A DNA stretch of 64,000 nucleotides. Source: Arthrobacter sp. 24S4-2 (lineage in GTDB: Bacteria > Actinomycetota > Actinomycetes > Actinomycetales > Micrococcaceae). Under the pieces are notes generated by a model. It worked only from the letters and a program-made list of their open reading frames with translations. It made no database searches and had not been told where the DNA came from. How positions within the stretch are numbered: position 1 is the stretch's first letter; every line of letters starts with the position of its first letter. The translations under genes were made by a program, and so were the position numbers. This document shows, piece after piece, positions 25,030 through 34,700 of this stretch. The DNA lies in NCBI RefSeq assembly GCF_005280255.1, contig NZ_CP040018.1, positions 3,534,001 through 3,598,000 on the forward strand, read 5' to 3'.

Positions 25030-26141
25030 TTAGGCGAGGCGCGTCAGCCAGCCGTGGGTATCCTCAACGATGCCGGTCTGGATGCCGAGGAGCTGCTCGC
25101 GGATGGCCATGGTGGTCCCCCTGCCTTCGCGTCCTCGGAGCCGATGAACTCCGTGGCATCCTTGAGGACACCGATGGGCGTGATGACGGCCGCCGTGCCG
25201 CAGGCGAACACCTCGGTGATTTCGCCCGACGCGACGCCGTCGCGCCATTCGTCCAGGGTGATCTTGCGTTCGGTGACAGCGCGGCCCATGTCCTTGGCCA
25301 CCTGCATGACGGACATCCGGGTGACGCCTTCCAGGATGGTTCCGGTCAGCGCGGGCGTGACCAGCGAGCCGTCCTTCATAACGAAGAACACATTCATGCC
25401 GCCGAGTTCCTCAACAGCGTTGTCGTTGAACTGGTCGAGGAAGAGGACCTGCTTGCAGCCGTGGGCTTCGGCCTCCTGCTGGGCAATGAGGGACGCCGCA
25501 TAGTTGCCGCCGCACTTGGCCGCGCCGGTGCCGCCGCGTCCTGCCCGGGCATACTCCCGCGAGATCCAGATGGACACGGGCTTCAGTTCACCGCCGAAGT
25601 AGTTGCCTGCGGGCGAGGCGATCACGCGGAAGGAGACCTCCCTGGCTGCCCGGACTCCCAGGAATGCCTCGGTGGCGATCATGAACGGACGGAGGTAGAG
25701 TGCCTCGCCGTCACCGGACGGCACCCATTCCCTGTCCGCCTGGACGAGCTCGCGGATCGCGCCGAGGAAGTACTCTTCGGGGAGTTCCGGGAGCGCCAGC
25801 CGGCGGGCCGACTTGTTCAGGCGCGCGGCGTTGGCCTCGGGACGGAAGGTCCAGACCGATCCGTCCGCATGGCGGTATGCCTTGAGCCCCTCGAAGATCT
25901 CCTGGCCGTAGTGCAGCACCGCTGCCGAAGGGTCGAGCGAAATGGGACCGTATGCCTCGACGCGCGCGTCATGCCAGCCGCCTTTGCCGTCCCCGTCGAC
26001 GCTGTAGTCGACGATCGCGGTGTGGTCGGTGAAATAGTTGCCGAAACCTGGGTTCGCCAGGATGGCTGCACGCTCTTCAGCAGACTTCGGGGTTGCCGAG
26101 GGTTGCTGGGTGAATTCGACGCCATGGGCAGTCTGAGTCAT
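25030..26141 (-). CDS. ilvE: Branched-chain amino acid aminotransferase IlvE, with an apparent 1-base frameshift near the C-terminus
   Basis: Last step of Ile, Val and Leu synthesis (PLP, fold type IV). The main frame shows YFTDHTAIVDY, YGQEIFEGLKAYRH, RPFMIAT and the PLP-lysine region GTGAAKCGGNYAASL. After GSEDAKAGG the frame drifts into a Ser-rich tail ending at 25044, whereas the next frame continues with TTMAIREQLLGIQTG and WLTRL to a stop at 25030, the expected family end. One extra G in the run of five at 25117-25121 would join them into about 370 residues, the normal length. I read it as an intact gene with a sequence error; a real C-terminal change remains possible. Confidence 0.88.
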
Positions 26142-26242
26142 GGTTCCTCCACGGTCGGCTGCCTGGTGTGTGAACGTGGTTCAGCGTCGGACCACGGCAG
26201 CATTTTGGTGATTCGAAACAAGCTTACGCCTGATGCGGGCCC

Positions 26243-27295
26243 CTACAGGGCGGCGGCGATGGCGTCGCCCACAGCGCTTGTGCTGCGTTCCTCGGCGTTG
26301 CGGCTTTCGACGTCGGCAATCACCGCAGCTTCGATCTTCTTCGCAGCGTCGGTGTAGCCGAGGTGGTCCAGGAGCATCGCGGCCGAGAGGATGGCCGCAG
26401 TGGGGTCTGCTTTCTGCTGGCCGGCGATGTCGGGAGCGGAGCCGTGCACCGGTTCGAACATCGACGGCGCGGTGCGCTCCATGTTGATGTTGCCCGATGC
26501 TGCCAGGCCGATGCCTCCGGTGACCGCCGCGGCGAGGTCGGTGATGATGTCGCCAAAGAGGTTGTCCGTAACGATCACGTCGAAGCGCGAAGGGTCGGTG
26601 ACCATAAAGATCGTCGCTGCGTCGATGTGCAGGTAGTCGTGCGTGACGTCGGGGAATTCCTGGGCCACGGCTTCAACGGTGCGCTTCCACAGGTGGCCTG
26701 CGTAGACCAGCACGTTGTGCTTGTGCACCAGGGTGACGTGCTTGCGGGGACGCTCGCTGGCCCGGCGGAACGCATCGCGGACCACCCGTTCCACGCCGTG
26801 GGCGGTGTTCAGCGAAACCTCGGTGGCAACCTCATGCTTGGTGCCGGCGCGGAGAGTGCCGCCGTTGCCTACATAGGGCCCTTCGGTGCCTTCGCGGACC
26901 ACAATGAAATCAATCTTGCCGGGGTTGGCCAGCGGACTGCCCACGCTGCCGAAGAGGCGCGACGGGCGCAGGTTGACGAAATGGTCCAGGCTAAAGCGGA
27001 GCTTCAGGAGCATCTCCCGCTCGATGATGCCGGACGGGATCCGGGTGTCACCGGGAGCCGCGCCGACCGCGCCGAACAGGATGGCGTCACGGGTGCGGAG
27101 ATCACTGAGCACTTCCTCCGGAAGGGTCTCGCCGGTCTCCAGCCAGTGCTGGGCTCCCAGCTTGTAGTGGGTCTGGTCCAGGGTGACGCCTTCAGCGGCC
27201 ACAACCTTCTCCAGGACCTTCAAGGCTTCGGCGATGACCTCGGGGCCGATGCCGTCGCCGGGAATGACAGCAAGATTAATCGTGGATGCGCTCAT
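26243..27295 (-). CDS. leuB: 3-isopropylmalate dehydrogenase
   Basis: Oxidative decarboxylation of 3-isopropylmalate in leucine synthesis, NAD-dependent. The 350-residue protein has AVIPGDGIGPEVIAEALKVL, the substrate arginines in LLKLRFSLDHFVNLRPSRLF, VVREGTEGPYVG and the NAD/metal region VIVTDNLFGDIITDLAAAVTGGIGL. It lies 101 bases upstream of ilvE on the same strand and may share its transcript. The upstream sequence contains TCTCAATAT at 27337-27345, a partial likeness to the leuC/ilvD inverted repeat. Confidence 0.96.
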   Translation of the reverse strand: MSASTINLAVIPGDGIGPEVIAEALKVLEKVVAAEGVTLDQTHYKLGAQHWLETGETLPEEVLSDLRTRDAILFGAVGAAPGDTRIPSGIIEREMLLKLRFSLDHFVNLRPSRLFGSVGSPLANPGKIDFIVVREGTEGPYVGNGGTLRAGTKHEVATEVSLNTAHGVERVVRDAFRRASERPRKHVTLVHKHNVLVYAGHLWKRTVEAVAQEFPDVTHDYLHIDAATIFMVTDPSRFDVIVTDNLFGDIITDLAAAVTGGIGLAASGNINMERTAPSMFEPVHGSAPDIAGQQKADPTAAILSAAMLLDHLGYTDAAKKIEAAVIADVESRNAEERSTSAVGDAIAAAL

Positions 27296-27373
27296 GGTTT
27301 CAGGGTAGCCAAGCCATCCACATAATGGTCAAGTTGTCTCAATATCCGAACACTCCGGGGCCGGTCCGGGACC

Positions 27374-28105
27374 TCAGCGCGCCGGCACCGGTGAGGCCAC
27401 CACGGCCACGTTCTTTCCCCACGGATCCTCGGTGTAGCAGCTGATGAGAACCAGCCGGTTGGGTGCAACCGCCCAGATGGGGCTGTCCTTCAAGGTGGCT
27501 TTCGTGTATGTGGTGACCGAATCCACCCTGTACGTCATGGTGCCGGTTGCGGTGGTGACTGTAATTTCATCCCCGGCCGCGGCGGCTGAACTCAAGTGGT
27601 TGAAAGGCGCATCGAGCCCGATCCAGCTGTGCCCGATGACGTAGGTCGTATTTGTGGAGCCGGCTCCCGGCGTCCCGAACGGCGTCAGCCAGTAGGCGTC
27701 CATTGTTTCCGGCGGCTCGATGCTGTGGCTGTCGGCATCGGCGGAATCGGGCGCCAGGGGGTTCACCACCACGTCCATACCGGCGGCCGGGTACGTAACC
27801 CGTTGCGGCGGCGACGCGGCCGGATAGGAAACGGCGGGCGGCGCTGTGGACGAAACTCCTGTGGGCGTAGCTGTGGGAACCAGGGCTGAGGGCCAGACCT
27901 CCTGGACGGATCCGGAGAGAACAGTTCCCGTTGAATCGCCAGAGGCGATCGGGCTATGGCCTCCGGTTCCGGAGACTCCGTAGACCAGCCAGGCCGTCAA
28001 CAACCCCACAGCGCAGAGCGCTAATACCAGTAGGTCCCGGAAGCTGAGAAGCAGGCCACGGATAGCGGGAAAACTGATGCGGCGGGCCCTGCGGTGACTG
28101 ACCAT
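27374..28105 (-). CDS. Class E/F-type sortase
   Basis: The 243-residue protein has one N-terminal membrane segment (LLVLALCAVGLLTAWLVYGV, residues 25-44), a Ser/Thr/Pro linker and a sortase domain with TYVIGHSW (His159) and LVLISCYTED (Cys223). Sortases join surface proteins to the cell wall or to each other. The catalytic Arg normally found some residues after the Cys is not seen; Lys231 stands near there. The gene is 79 bases downstream of a secreted Pro-rich protein on the same strand, a likely substrate. Class is judged from the single N-terminal anchor and short domain. Confidence 0.82.
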   Translation of the reverse strand: MVSHRRARRISFPAIRGLLLSFRDLLVLALCAVGLLTAWLVYGVSGTGGHSPIASGDSTGTVLSGSVQEVWPSALVPTATPTGVSSTAPPAVSYPAASPPQRVTYPAAGMDVVVNPLAPDSADADSHSIEPPETMDAYWLTPFGTPGAGSTNTTYVIGHSWIGLDAPFNHLSSAAAAGDEITVTTATGTMTYRVDSVTTYTKATLKDSPIWAVAPNRLVLISCYTEDPWGKNVAVVASPVPAR

Positions 28106-28184
28106 TGAGGCTCCTCAAATGCCGAACCGGGCTAAATGGGAGGGCGGGTGCCGTGGTTTCACGGCACCCGCCCGTTGGATTGAG

Positions 28185-28904
28185 CTAGCCGTTCGCGCCG
28201 CGGGACCGCAGGCTGCCCTTGACCAACACCCATGCACCTACTGCGCTGAAGAGGACAGTCAATGCAGCCAGCCATGCAGGAACACCGGGGCCGGAGCTGC
28301 CAACGGCAGTCTGGACGTTGTATCCAACATTGCTCGCTGCCGGGACACCGGTGGCAGCGGCCCCCTGGGGAGCCGCGGATACGGGAGCGACCGTGGCTGC
28401 CAGCGGCGCAGCCGCTGGAGGTGCTACCGCAGGAGGGGCTGCCGCAGGCGGGGCAGCAGCCGGCGGAACAACCGCAGGCGGGACAACCGAGTCAACCGGG
28501 ACGACAGCTGGCGGCACGACCGCCGGCGGCTCCACCGGGCCGGGATCAACCGGACCAGGATCAACCGGGCCGGGATCCACGGGGCCGGGATCCACCGGAC
28601 CGGGATCAACCGGGACAACAGGGCCAGCCACAACGCAGCCGTTGGCCAGCAAAGCAATGTTCTCCGGCGTCAGGTTCTGCCCGTCGGGCATATCGTCCCC
28701 GGAGTTTGCCGGCACAATGTCGCCGGTATCCCCCACATGTGCCGACAAAGCGTTCAGGCTGATCGTCTCAAAAAGATAGGGGTTGGATGCAGAGCCGGTG
28801 GCGTGGCAAATACTGATCTTTCCCGGGGGCGCGGCGTTCGCCGCAACTGTGGCGCCCATGAGTCCCAGGCCCACCACCCCCAGAGTGGCGATAGTGCGTT
28901 TCAT
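28185..28904 (-). CDS. Secreted surface protein with ICHATGS module and VDPGP repeats
   Basis: The 239-residue protein has a signal peptide (residues 1-24, cut after AANA), a module beginning ISICHATGSASNPYLFETISL and ending GDIVPANSGDD that recurs in actinobacterial surface proteins, six or so PVDPG units, a Pro/Ala/Val-rich stalk and a C-terminal membrane segment (AWLAALTVLFSAVGAWVLV) with a short basic tail. This is a sortase-substrate layout but no LPxTG is present; NVQTAVG before the segment is a possible variant signal. The ATG at 28904 has the ribosome binding site GGAGGGA; the frame is open further upstream but not coding-like. Confidence 0.75.
   Translation of the reverse strand: MKRTIATLGVVGLGLMGATVAANAAPPGKISICHATGSASNPYLFETISLNALSAHVGDTGDIVPANSGDDMPDGQNLTPENIALLANGCVVAGPVVPVDPGPVDPGPVDPGPVDPGPVDPGPVEPPAVVPPAVVPVDSVVPPAVVPPAAAPPAAAPPAVAPPAAAPLAATVAPVSAAPQGAAATGVPAASNVGYNVQTAVGSSGPGVPAWLAALTVLFSAVGAWVLVKGSLRSRGANG
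28533..28613 (-). repeat. 15-bp tandem coding repeats (VDPGP)
   Basis: Inside the surface protein gene a 15-base unit coding for Val-Asp-Pro-Gly-Pro is repeated about five times with small third-base differences. Such repeats can change copy number by slippage and would lengthen or shorten the wall-spanning stalk without breaking the frame. Confidence 0.8.
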
Positions 28905-29243
28905 TTTCGGTCCCTCCATAGCAAATCCGATTCGAACTGACCAGACTGCGCGGAGTAACCGTCTTGAGAACAGGAACTGCAAAACCTGTGTGAGACCTCA
29001 ATGAGGGAAATGAATGGTGACAGTTACTCCCCAGAATTCGTCATCAGTTCGCTTGCCTTTTCAGGCTAGGTTTGCGGCACAGGTTAAACCCGAGTAACGG
29101 GTACGCGATTACCCGACCGGGCGCGGCTACCTACTACCTGCTTCATGAATATATTCACTCGCATGCATAGACAGGACTACGTGGAAGCAGCCCGTGTGTG
29201 GAGCCCAAAACGTCTATGGAAACCGTCGTCCTGAAGGCAAAAT
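28905..29243. other. Intergenic region upstream of the surface protein
   Basis: About 340 bases between the surface-protein start and the metG terminator with no convincing gene. It contains short inverted elements such as GAATATATTC near 29147 and CGGGTACGCGATTACCCG near 29097-29114, and is more AT-rich than its flanks near 29000-29160, as expected for a regulated promoter of the leftward surface protein-sortase pair. Confidence 0.5.
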
Positions 29244-29281
29244 AACGCTCCCCCACCTGTTGAGACAGGGGAGGGAGCGTT
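29244..29281 (-). terminator. Terminator after metG
   Basis: A 17-pair stem with two mismatches, AACGCTCCC...ACAGG and its complement around a TGAG loop, lies 42 bases beyond the metG stop; TTATTTT follows on the minus strand. Confidence 0.75.
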
Positions 29282-29322
29282 GGGTAATTGCTGAAGGCGC
29301 TGCAGGAGCGTCTGGCGCTCAA

Positions 29323-30882
29323 CTAGGCTTCGGCAGGTTCCTCGTACTTCGGGAAGATCGGGGCCGGGGCGGGGAGTTCGGTGCCGGGAACCAGCGGGGT
29401 GGCAATCGCCGCGAACCGGCGGGCATCCCCTTCGGGCTGGCCGAGCGTCTCCAGAAGAGCGGAGGACGCCGTCGGCATCACCGGCTGGACCAGGATGGCC
29501 ACGATCCGCAGCACCTCCAGGGTCACGTACAGCACAGTGTTCATCCGCTCGACGTCGGTCTTCCGCAGGACCCACGGCGCCTGATCGGCGAAGTAAGCAT
29601 TGGTGTCGCCAAGAACGCCCCAGATCGCCTCCAGCGCGCGGCTGAATTCCTGCTTCTCGAACGCAGCCCGGGCGGCGTCCAGCAGACCGTTGGCCTGGGC
29701 CAGCAGCGCGGTGTCCTGGGCAGAGAACTCGCCCGGCACGGGCACCCGGCCTTCGCAGTTCTTGGCCACCATGGACAGCGACCGCTGCGCCAGGTTCCCG
29801 AAGTTGTTCGCGAGGTCGGCGTTCATCCGGCCGACGATCGCTTCGTGGTTGTAGTTGCCGTCGGCGCCGAAGGGCACTTCGCGGAGCAGGAAGAACCGGA
29901 CCTGGTCCAGACCGTACTGTGCCACGAAGTCGGCCGGCGCCACCACGTTGCCCAGGGACTTGGACATCTTGACGCCGTTGTTCTGCAGGAAGCCGTGGAT
30001 CATGACCCGCTTGGGGAGCTCCAGTCCGGCGCTCATCAGGAACGCGGGCCAGTAGATGGCATGGAACCGGGAGATGTCCTTGCCGATCACGTGGACGTCC
30101 GCCGGCCAGTACTTCGCAAAGGACTCCGACTCGACGTCGGGGTACCCTACCCCGGTGAGGTAGTTCGTCAGCGCGTCCACCCAGACGTACATAACGTGCT
30201 TGTCGTTGCCGGGGACCGGGACACCCCAGTCGAAGCTGGTCCGGCTGATGGACAGATCCTCCAGGCCGCCCCGGACAAAGCTCACCACCTCGTTGAAGCG
30301 GTACTGCGGGGCACCGAACTCGGGATGCTCCTCGTACAGCGCCAGCAGCTTGTCCTGGTAGGCGGAAAGCCGGAAGAAGTAGCTTTCCTCGGCCGTCCAG
30401 GTCACCTCGGTGTCCGTTTCGCGCGAGTAGCGCACGCCGTCGTCCTTGACTACGGTCTCGTCCTCCACGTAGTACGCTTCGTCACGGACCGAGTACCAGC
30501 CTTCGTATTTGGACAGGTAGATGTCCCCGTTGGCTTCCATCTTCTTCCAGATAGCCTGGGACGCGGCGTAGTGGTCCTCGTCCGTGGTCCGGATGAAACG
30601 GTCGTAGGAGATGCCCAGGTCAGCATGGGCGGCTTTGTAGATCTCGGCATTCCGGTCCACCAGCTCCTTGGGCGTTATGCCTTCCTTCTCCGCCGCCTGC
30701 GCGATCTTCATGCCGTGCTCGTCCGTGCCGGTCAGGAAGAAGACGTCATAGCCGTCCAGTCGCTTGAACCGGGCCATTGCGTCGGTGGCGATGTACTCAT
30801 AGGCATGGCCGATGTGTGGCACACCATTGGGGTACGTGATGGCAGTGGTGATGTAGAACGGGGTCTGGGCTGAAGACGACAC
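29323..30882 (-). CDS. metG: Methionyl-tRNA synthetase
   Basis: Charges tRNA-Met and initiator tRNA with methionine. The 519-residue class I synthetase has the HIGH motif PNGVPHIGHAYEYIATDA and the KMSKS motif VKMSKSLGNVV. It has no CxxC knuckle pair, so it is of the zinc-free type, and it lacks the C-terminal tRNA-binding (EMAP-like) domain; 519 residues is normal for that type. The gene stands alone with its own terminator. Confidence 0.97.
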   Translation of the reverse strand: MSSSAQTPFYITTAITYPNGVPHIGHAYEYIATDAMARFKRLDGYDVFFLTGTDEHGMKIAQAAEKEGITPKELVDRNAEIYKAAHADLGISYDRFIRTTDEDHYAASQAIWKKMEANGDIYLSKYEGWYSVRDEAYYVEDETVVKDDGVRYSRETDTEVTWTAEESYFFRLSAYQDKLLALYEEHPEFGAPQYRFNEVVSFVRGGLEDLSISRTSFDWGVPVPGNDKHVMYVWVDALTNYLTGVGYPDVESESFAKYWPADVHVIGKDISRFHAIYWPAFLMSAGLELPKRVMIHGFLQNNGVKMSKSLGNVVAPADFVAQYGLDQVRFFLLREVPFGADGNYNHEAIVGRMNADLANNFGNLAQRSLSMVAKNCEGRVPVPGEFSAQDTALLAQANGLLDAARAAFEKQEFSRALEAIWGVLGDTNAYFADQAPWVLRKTDVERMNTVLYVTLEVLRIVAILVQPVMPTASSALLETLGQPEGDARRFAAIATPLVPGTELPAPAPIFPKYEEPAEA

Positions 30883-30946
30883 TCTGGGAAGTTACCTTTT
30901 TCGAAAGCGGTGGCGGGACCGGCAGCGGGGAACGCTACCCCTAAAT

Positions 30947-31702
30947 CTAGATCAGTTCGGTCAGCGTATCGCTCAGCCGGACAAGTTCGTGGTCATGTGA
31001 AGCCACCAGCACAGCAATTCCGTCGGACGTGGTGTCCTTGAGGATGCTGATGATGCGGTTGGCCGAGGTGCGGTCCAGGCTCGCCGTGGGTTCATCCACC
31101 ACCAGCACTCGGGTTCCGAGGATCAGGGCGCGGGCGATAGCTACGCGCTGACGCTCACCGCCGGACAGCTGCGCGGGCCGGTGCCGCATGCGCCGCCCCA
31201 GGCCAACGAGGTCCAGAAGGTCCTTGGCCATGTCCCGGCGCTGGTCCACTTCGCCGTCCGGTACGGCCGGCAGCAGCACGTTCTCGAGGGCGCTCATGCC
31301 GTCAATCAGGGCCCCGCCCTGGTCAACGTAGCCGATCAGGGCACGGCGGCGGTCGGCGATTTCGTCGTCGCCCATGCTCTCCAGCGACTGGCCTTCCCAG
31401 AAGACCCGGCCCGACGTCGGGAGCGTGAGTCCCGCCCCGACGGTCAGGATGCTGGTCTTGCCGGAACCGCTTCGGCCGGCCACGCAGTGCATTTCCCCTG
31501 CGTGAAGGGTCAGGTCGAAGCCTTCGACGACATTGACTGCGTCGGCGCCGCCCTTCTGGCCGCCGTAACGGATGGTGATGTTGCTCAGTTCCAGGGGGGT
31601 CCCGTGGTCCGCGGCCTTCAGGATGGTGTTGGCACGGGTCTGGAGCGAGCCGTCCCCGGCGTCATCCTGGGGAATCCCGTCGAGATTCAGGTCGTTGTTC
31701 AT
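30947..31702 (-). CDS. ABC transporter ATP-binding protein (LolD/MacB type)
   Basis: The 251-residue ATPase has Walker A GRSGSGKTS, the ABC signature LSGGERQRVAIA, Walker B VLVVDEPTASLD and the switch His in VASHDHEL. The order and sequence fit the family that works with FtsX-like permeases in export or signalling and not nutrient uptake. The ATG at 31702 overlaps the permease stop by 3 bases (ATGA), so the two are coupled. The in-frame start at 31735 lies inside the permease and is less likely. Confidence 0.92.
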   Translation of the reverse strand: MNNDLNLDGIPQDDAGDGSLQTRANTILKAADHGTPLELSNITIRYGGQKGGADAVNVVEGFDLTLHAGEMHCVAGRSGSGKTSILTVGAGLTLPTSGRVFWEGQSLESMGDDEIADRRRALIGYVDQGGALIDGMSALENVLLPAVPDGEVDQRRDMAKDLLDLVGLGRRMRHRPAQLSGGERQRVAIARALILGTRVLVVDEPTASLDRTSANRIISILKDTTSDGIAVLVASHDHELVRLSDTLTELI

Positions 31703-34493
31703 TGGACCACTTTCGTTGCAATTGGAATCCAGCAAAGTACAGCCACGAGTCCGGCCAGGGCGGCCCAGAGTGCGGCATAGGGTGCGAGCAGGAGGCCGAT
31801 GCCGAGGGCGCCGACCACGCCGAGCGGCAGTGCCACTGTGCCCACAAGGGCGTTTTCGAACAGCCGGACCTGGCCCAGCATGTCCGGGTTCCAGCCCATC
31901 GCTTCGAGGGTGCCGAGGTACTGGCGTTTGGCCTGCAGCTCAAAGCGGCCCGTGACGAGGGTCAGCACCAGCCCCACGGCCACGCCGGATAGGGCCAGCA
32001 CAATGCTTGGCAACGCCACGCTGGCCGCCGCGAGTCCGCTTAGGGCGCTGGCGCCGGCAGCCCGGGGAATGTCGATGAGCAGGGCTATCAGCCCGCCCAC
32101 TGCCGCCCCGAACACGCCCACCGCCACCGCGAGGGAGATGGTGTTGAACTTGTTGGTGCTCAGCTGCCGGTTGGCGAAGGTCAGCGGGGAGTCGACGGCG
32201 ATCAGCCGCTCGTCGTGCTGCGGTTCCTGGTCCACTTCATCGCGGTGCCTCAGCTGCCGCGCGGCAAAGTAGGCGGCGGCGAGGTAGAGCACCAGTACCG
32301 AGGCGGAGACGGTGACCGTGGCGAGGTTCCAGCTGACCAGGCTCAGGATGGTGCCGGCAATCGCCAGCAGGGCCGCTCCGACACCGAATTCGGCGAGCAC
32401 CCAGCTGCGGATCCTCTTCTGGGTCCAGCCCATGGCACGCAGCGTTCCGGCTTCGAGGCGGCGCTGGCGGATGTAGCTGACGGTGGACGCGCCTGTGAGC
32501 AGGGCCGCACCGCAGAGGGTGAGGAACAGCAGTGTCAGGTTGGTTCCGGTCAGCGAGCCTGACACGGCGTCGGCCGCGTTCTGGCGGACCCAGGACTGGG
32601 TGACAGTGCCCAGCGCGGACTCCTTGCCGGCGTCGTCCTTGGAGTAGCCGGGGACGAAGATGTTGGCGTCTTCACGCGCGGAGCCGGCAACCACAGTGGC
32701 CTCAAGGCCCATGTCGCGGATCTCGTTGGCGAGCTGTTCAACTTCCGGCTGCGACTGCTTCCAGCTGCCCGGCGCCTTGGCCCGGACACGGACCGCATCG
32801 ATGACCGATGCGTTCTTTTCGAAGCCCCGCGCGGCGGCCAGGCCGTAGTAGTCCGTGATGGCGCCGGCGGACTGGCTGACCAGGCCCGTGGCGCTCAGCG
32901 ACGGCTTCAGTTCGGTGTTCTCCACCTTCTTGCCGTCGGCGTCTTCAGTCAGGGTCAGCGGTGTGGGGTCGTAGCCGCCGAGGGGCAGCCGGTTGATGTC
33001 CCCGGCGGCTTCCTTGACCTTCTCGGGATCAAAAGTTCCGTAGACCATGGCCAGCGGTGCAGCGACCTTGGTGCCCGTCTCCAGGCTTTCGCGGTAGGAG
33101 CGCTCGTCCACGGGCGCGCGCTGGGTCTGGTCGACGGGCGCACCGCCGGCCCCCTTCTCCGGGAGCCGGTTGACGGTCACCCACTCCCCCGGCGTTGCGG
33201 TCTTGTCAACGGCGCCGTTTCCGGCGGTCGAGCCGTCGGTGTACTTGGGGGCGGAAGCGAAGTCGGTGCTCCAGGTTGCCGGGTTGTACAGGCCCTGGCT
33301 GAAGTTCCCGGTGTTGCCCAGGAGCTTGGAGTAGTCCTGCGAGCCCGGCCAGGAGAGTGCGAACGGGGACTTGGAGACGAACGGCAGGTAGTCCTTGTCC
33401 AAGGAGCGGGTCACGGTGCCGACGTCTTTGACCACGTTGCCGGAATCGTCGATTTCCTCGATCTTGACCGAGTACTTGAGATCCAGCGAGGTGCCGGAGC
33501 GGACAATCAGCGGGATGGCCTGGGAGTCGGCGGTGAGCTGGCCGTCGCGCTTGGCCTGCTGGTACTGGGTCATCAGCGGCGCCCAGTACTTGAGCTTTAC
33601 GCCGAGGAAGTCGGGCCCCTGTTGCAACTCCTCCATGCTGATGCCGGTGGTGAAGAGGCTCTCGAAGTGCCGGCCGATTGCTCCGGCATTGCGGGCATCA
33701 GCCGGCGGCGCCTTTTCGAGCGGTGCCAGGAAGTCACCGGCAGTGCCCAGCAGGGCACGCTCGGAGATGGGGTCGACGGCGACGACGGACTCCGTCACCT
33801 GGGGCGCCAGCGGGAGGGACACTGACAGGTTGAACAGGTTATGTTCCGAACCCCCGGCCGGAGCCGGGAACTTGATCCCTGTTTCGCCTTCAGCGCCCGC
33901 AATGCGGATGCTCTTCCCACCGGGGGTCTGATCCTCGACGAGCCGGCCCTTGCCGAGGGATCCCTCTGCCATGGATTTGAACAGCGTCTGTTCGGATTTG
34001 CCGTCGGAGCTGACGGCGCTGGCCGTCATCCGGTATTTCTTGGCCTGGTCGGTGAGGACTGATTCCGCAGCCGGCCACTTGCTGGGGTCGGTCCCGCCGG
34101 GTTGCCCCGCCGTTGCCGTGCCCACCAGGCCGGCGTTGAAGCCCAGGTAGTCCATGGCGTCAAGCCGCGGGGACTCAAGGTTCTGGGATACCCGGGACAC
34201 CAGACTGATCGGGGCTGCCACGGAGGTGCCCGAGAGCTTCCTGATGCCGTCCAGCTGATCGAAGCTGATGCCACCCTGGCCGTTGGCGATTTCCGGCTGC
34301 ATCAGCGCGCCGCCGGAACCTGCCTTGGCCTGGACCAGGATGTCGTACAGGCCTCGGGAATTCTCGTCGACTGTTCGGTTGAGCGCCGCCTGCGACTGGC
34401 CTGGATGAGGACGGACAGGCACATGGCGACGATCAAAATGGCCGCGGTCAGCAAAAGCACTCGGCTTCTGATGAACCTCTGGACGGCGTTCAT
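31699..34493 (-). CDS. FtsX-like ABC transporter permease, with an apparent 1-base frameshift near the N-terminus
   Basis: A large permease of about 930 residues: one N-terminal membrane helix (VLLLTAAILIVAMCLSVLI), a roughly 600-residue extracytoplasmic domain, and a C-terminal FtsX-type domain with several spans (for example TLLFLTLCGAALLTGASTV, NLATVTVSASVLVLYLAAAYFA, FNTISLAVAVGVFGAAVGGLIALL). The N-terminal helix begins at the ATG 34493 (site CAGGGAG) in one frame and the rest follows in another; one more G at 34398-34399 would join IQA and QSQAALNRT. It pairs with the overlapping ATPase. The extracytoplasmic part is unlike MacB and its role is unknown. Confidence 0.82.
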
Positions 34494-34584
34494 TGGGCTC
34501 CCTGAAAGCTGGATTGCGTGTGTGCACACCTCAGTCACACCTCAATGGCGTGAAGGCGTCCCCTGCCGGGCGTGCAAAAGATAA

Positions 34585-34643
34585 TGGCCGGTCTGCCAGC
34601 CGGATCCGAAAATCGGACCCAGCCATTGTACGCAGACCGGCCA
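34585..34643 (-). terminator. Long nested hairpin after serA
   Basis: A 12-bp outer stem TGGCCGGTCTGC/GCAGACCGGCCA encloses an inner stem GGATCCGA/TCGGACCC with one mismatch. On the minus strand it is followed by TTATCTTTTGC. It lies 58 bases beyond the serA stop and should end the serA transcript before the ABC permease gene. Confidence 0.75.
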
Positions 34644-34700
34644 ATCATACGTGGCAGAAGTTAACCTCTGTCACGGGAAGTTCACCGAATAGGCGGGAGG

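Noticed and set aside
25044..25115. Programmed frameshift in ilvE
   Set aside because: No stimulatory structure stands out, IlvE is not known to use one, and the same kind of base loss occurs in many unrelated genes of this window.
27337..27345. leuB upstream TCTCAATAT as a third copy of the shared operator
   Set aside because: Only the left half matches; spacing and the right arm are lost, so it is mentioned but not annotated as a site.
28530..28620. Tandem repeats considered as a CRISPR array
   Set aside because: Units are 15 bp, contiguous, without spacers, and in frame with a Pro-rich protein.
29194..30873. 559-residue open frame antisense to metG
   Set aside because: It is the mirror of a highly conserved synthetase; no family motifs and typical high-GC shadow composition (Arg, Gly, Val rich).
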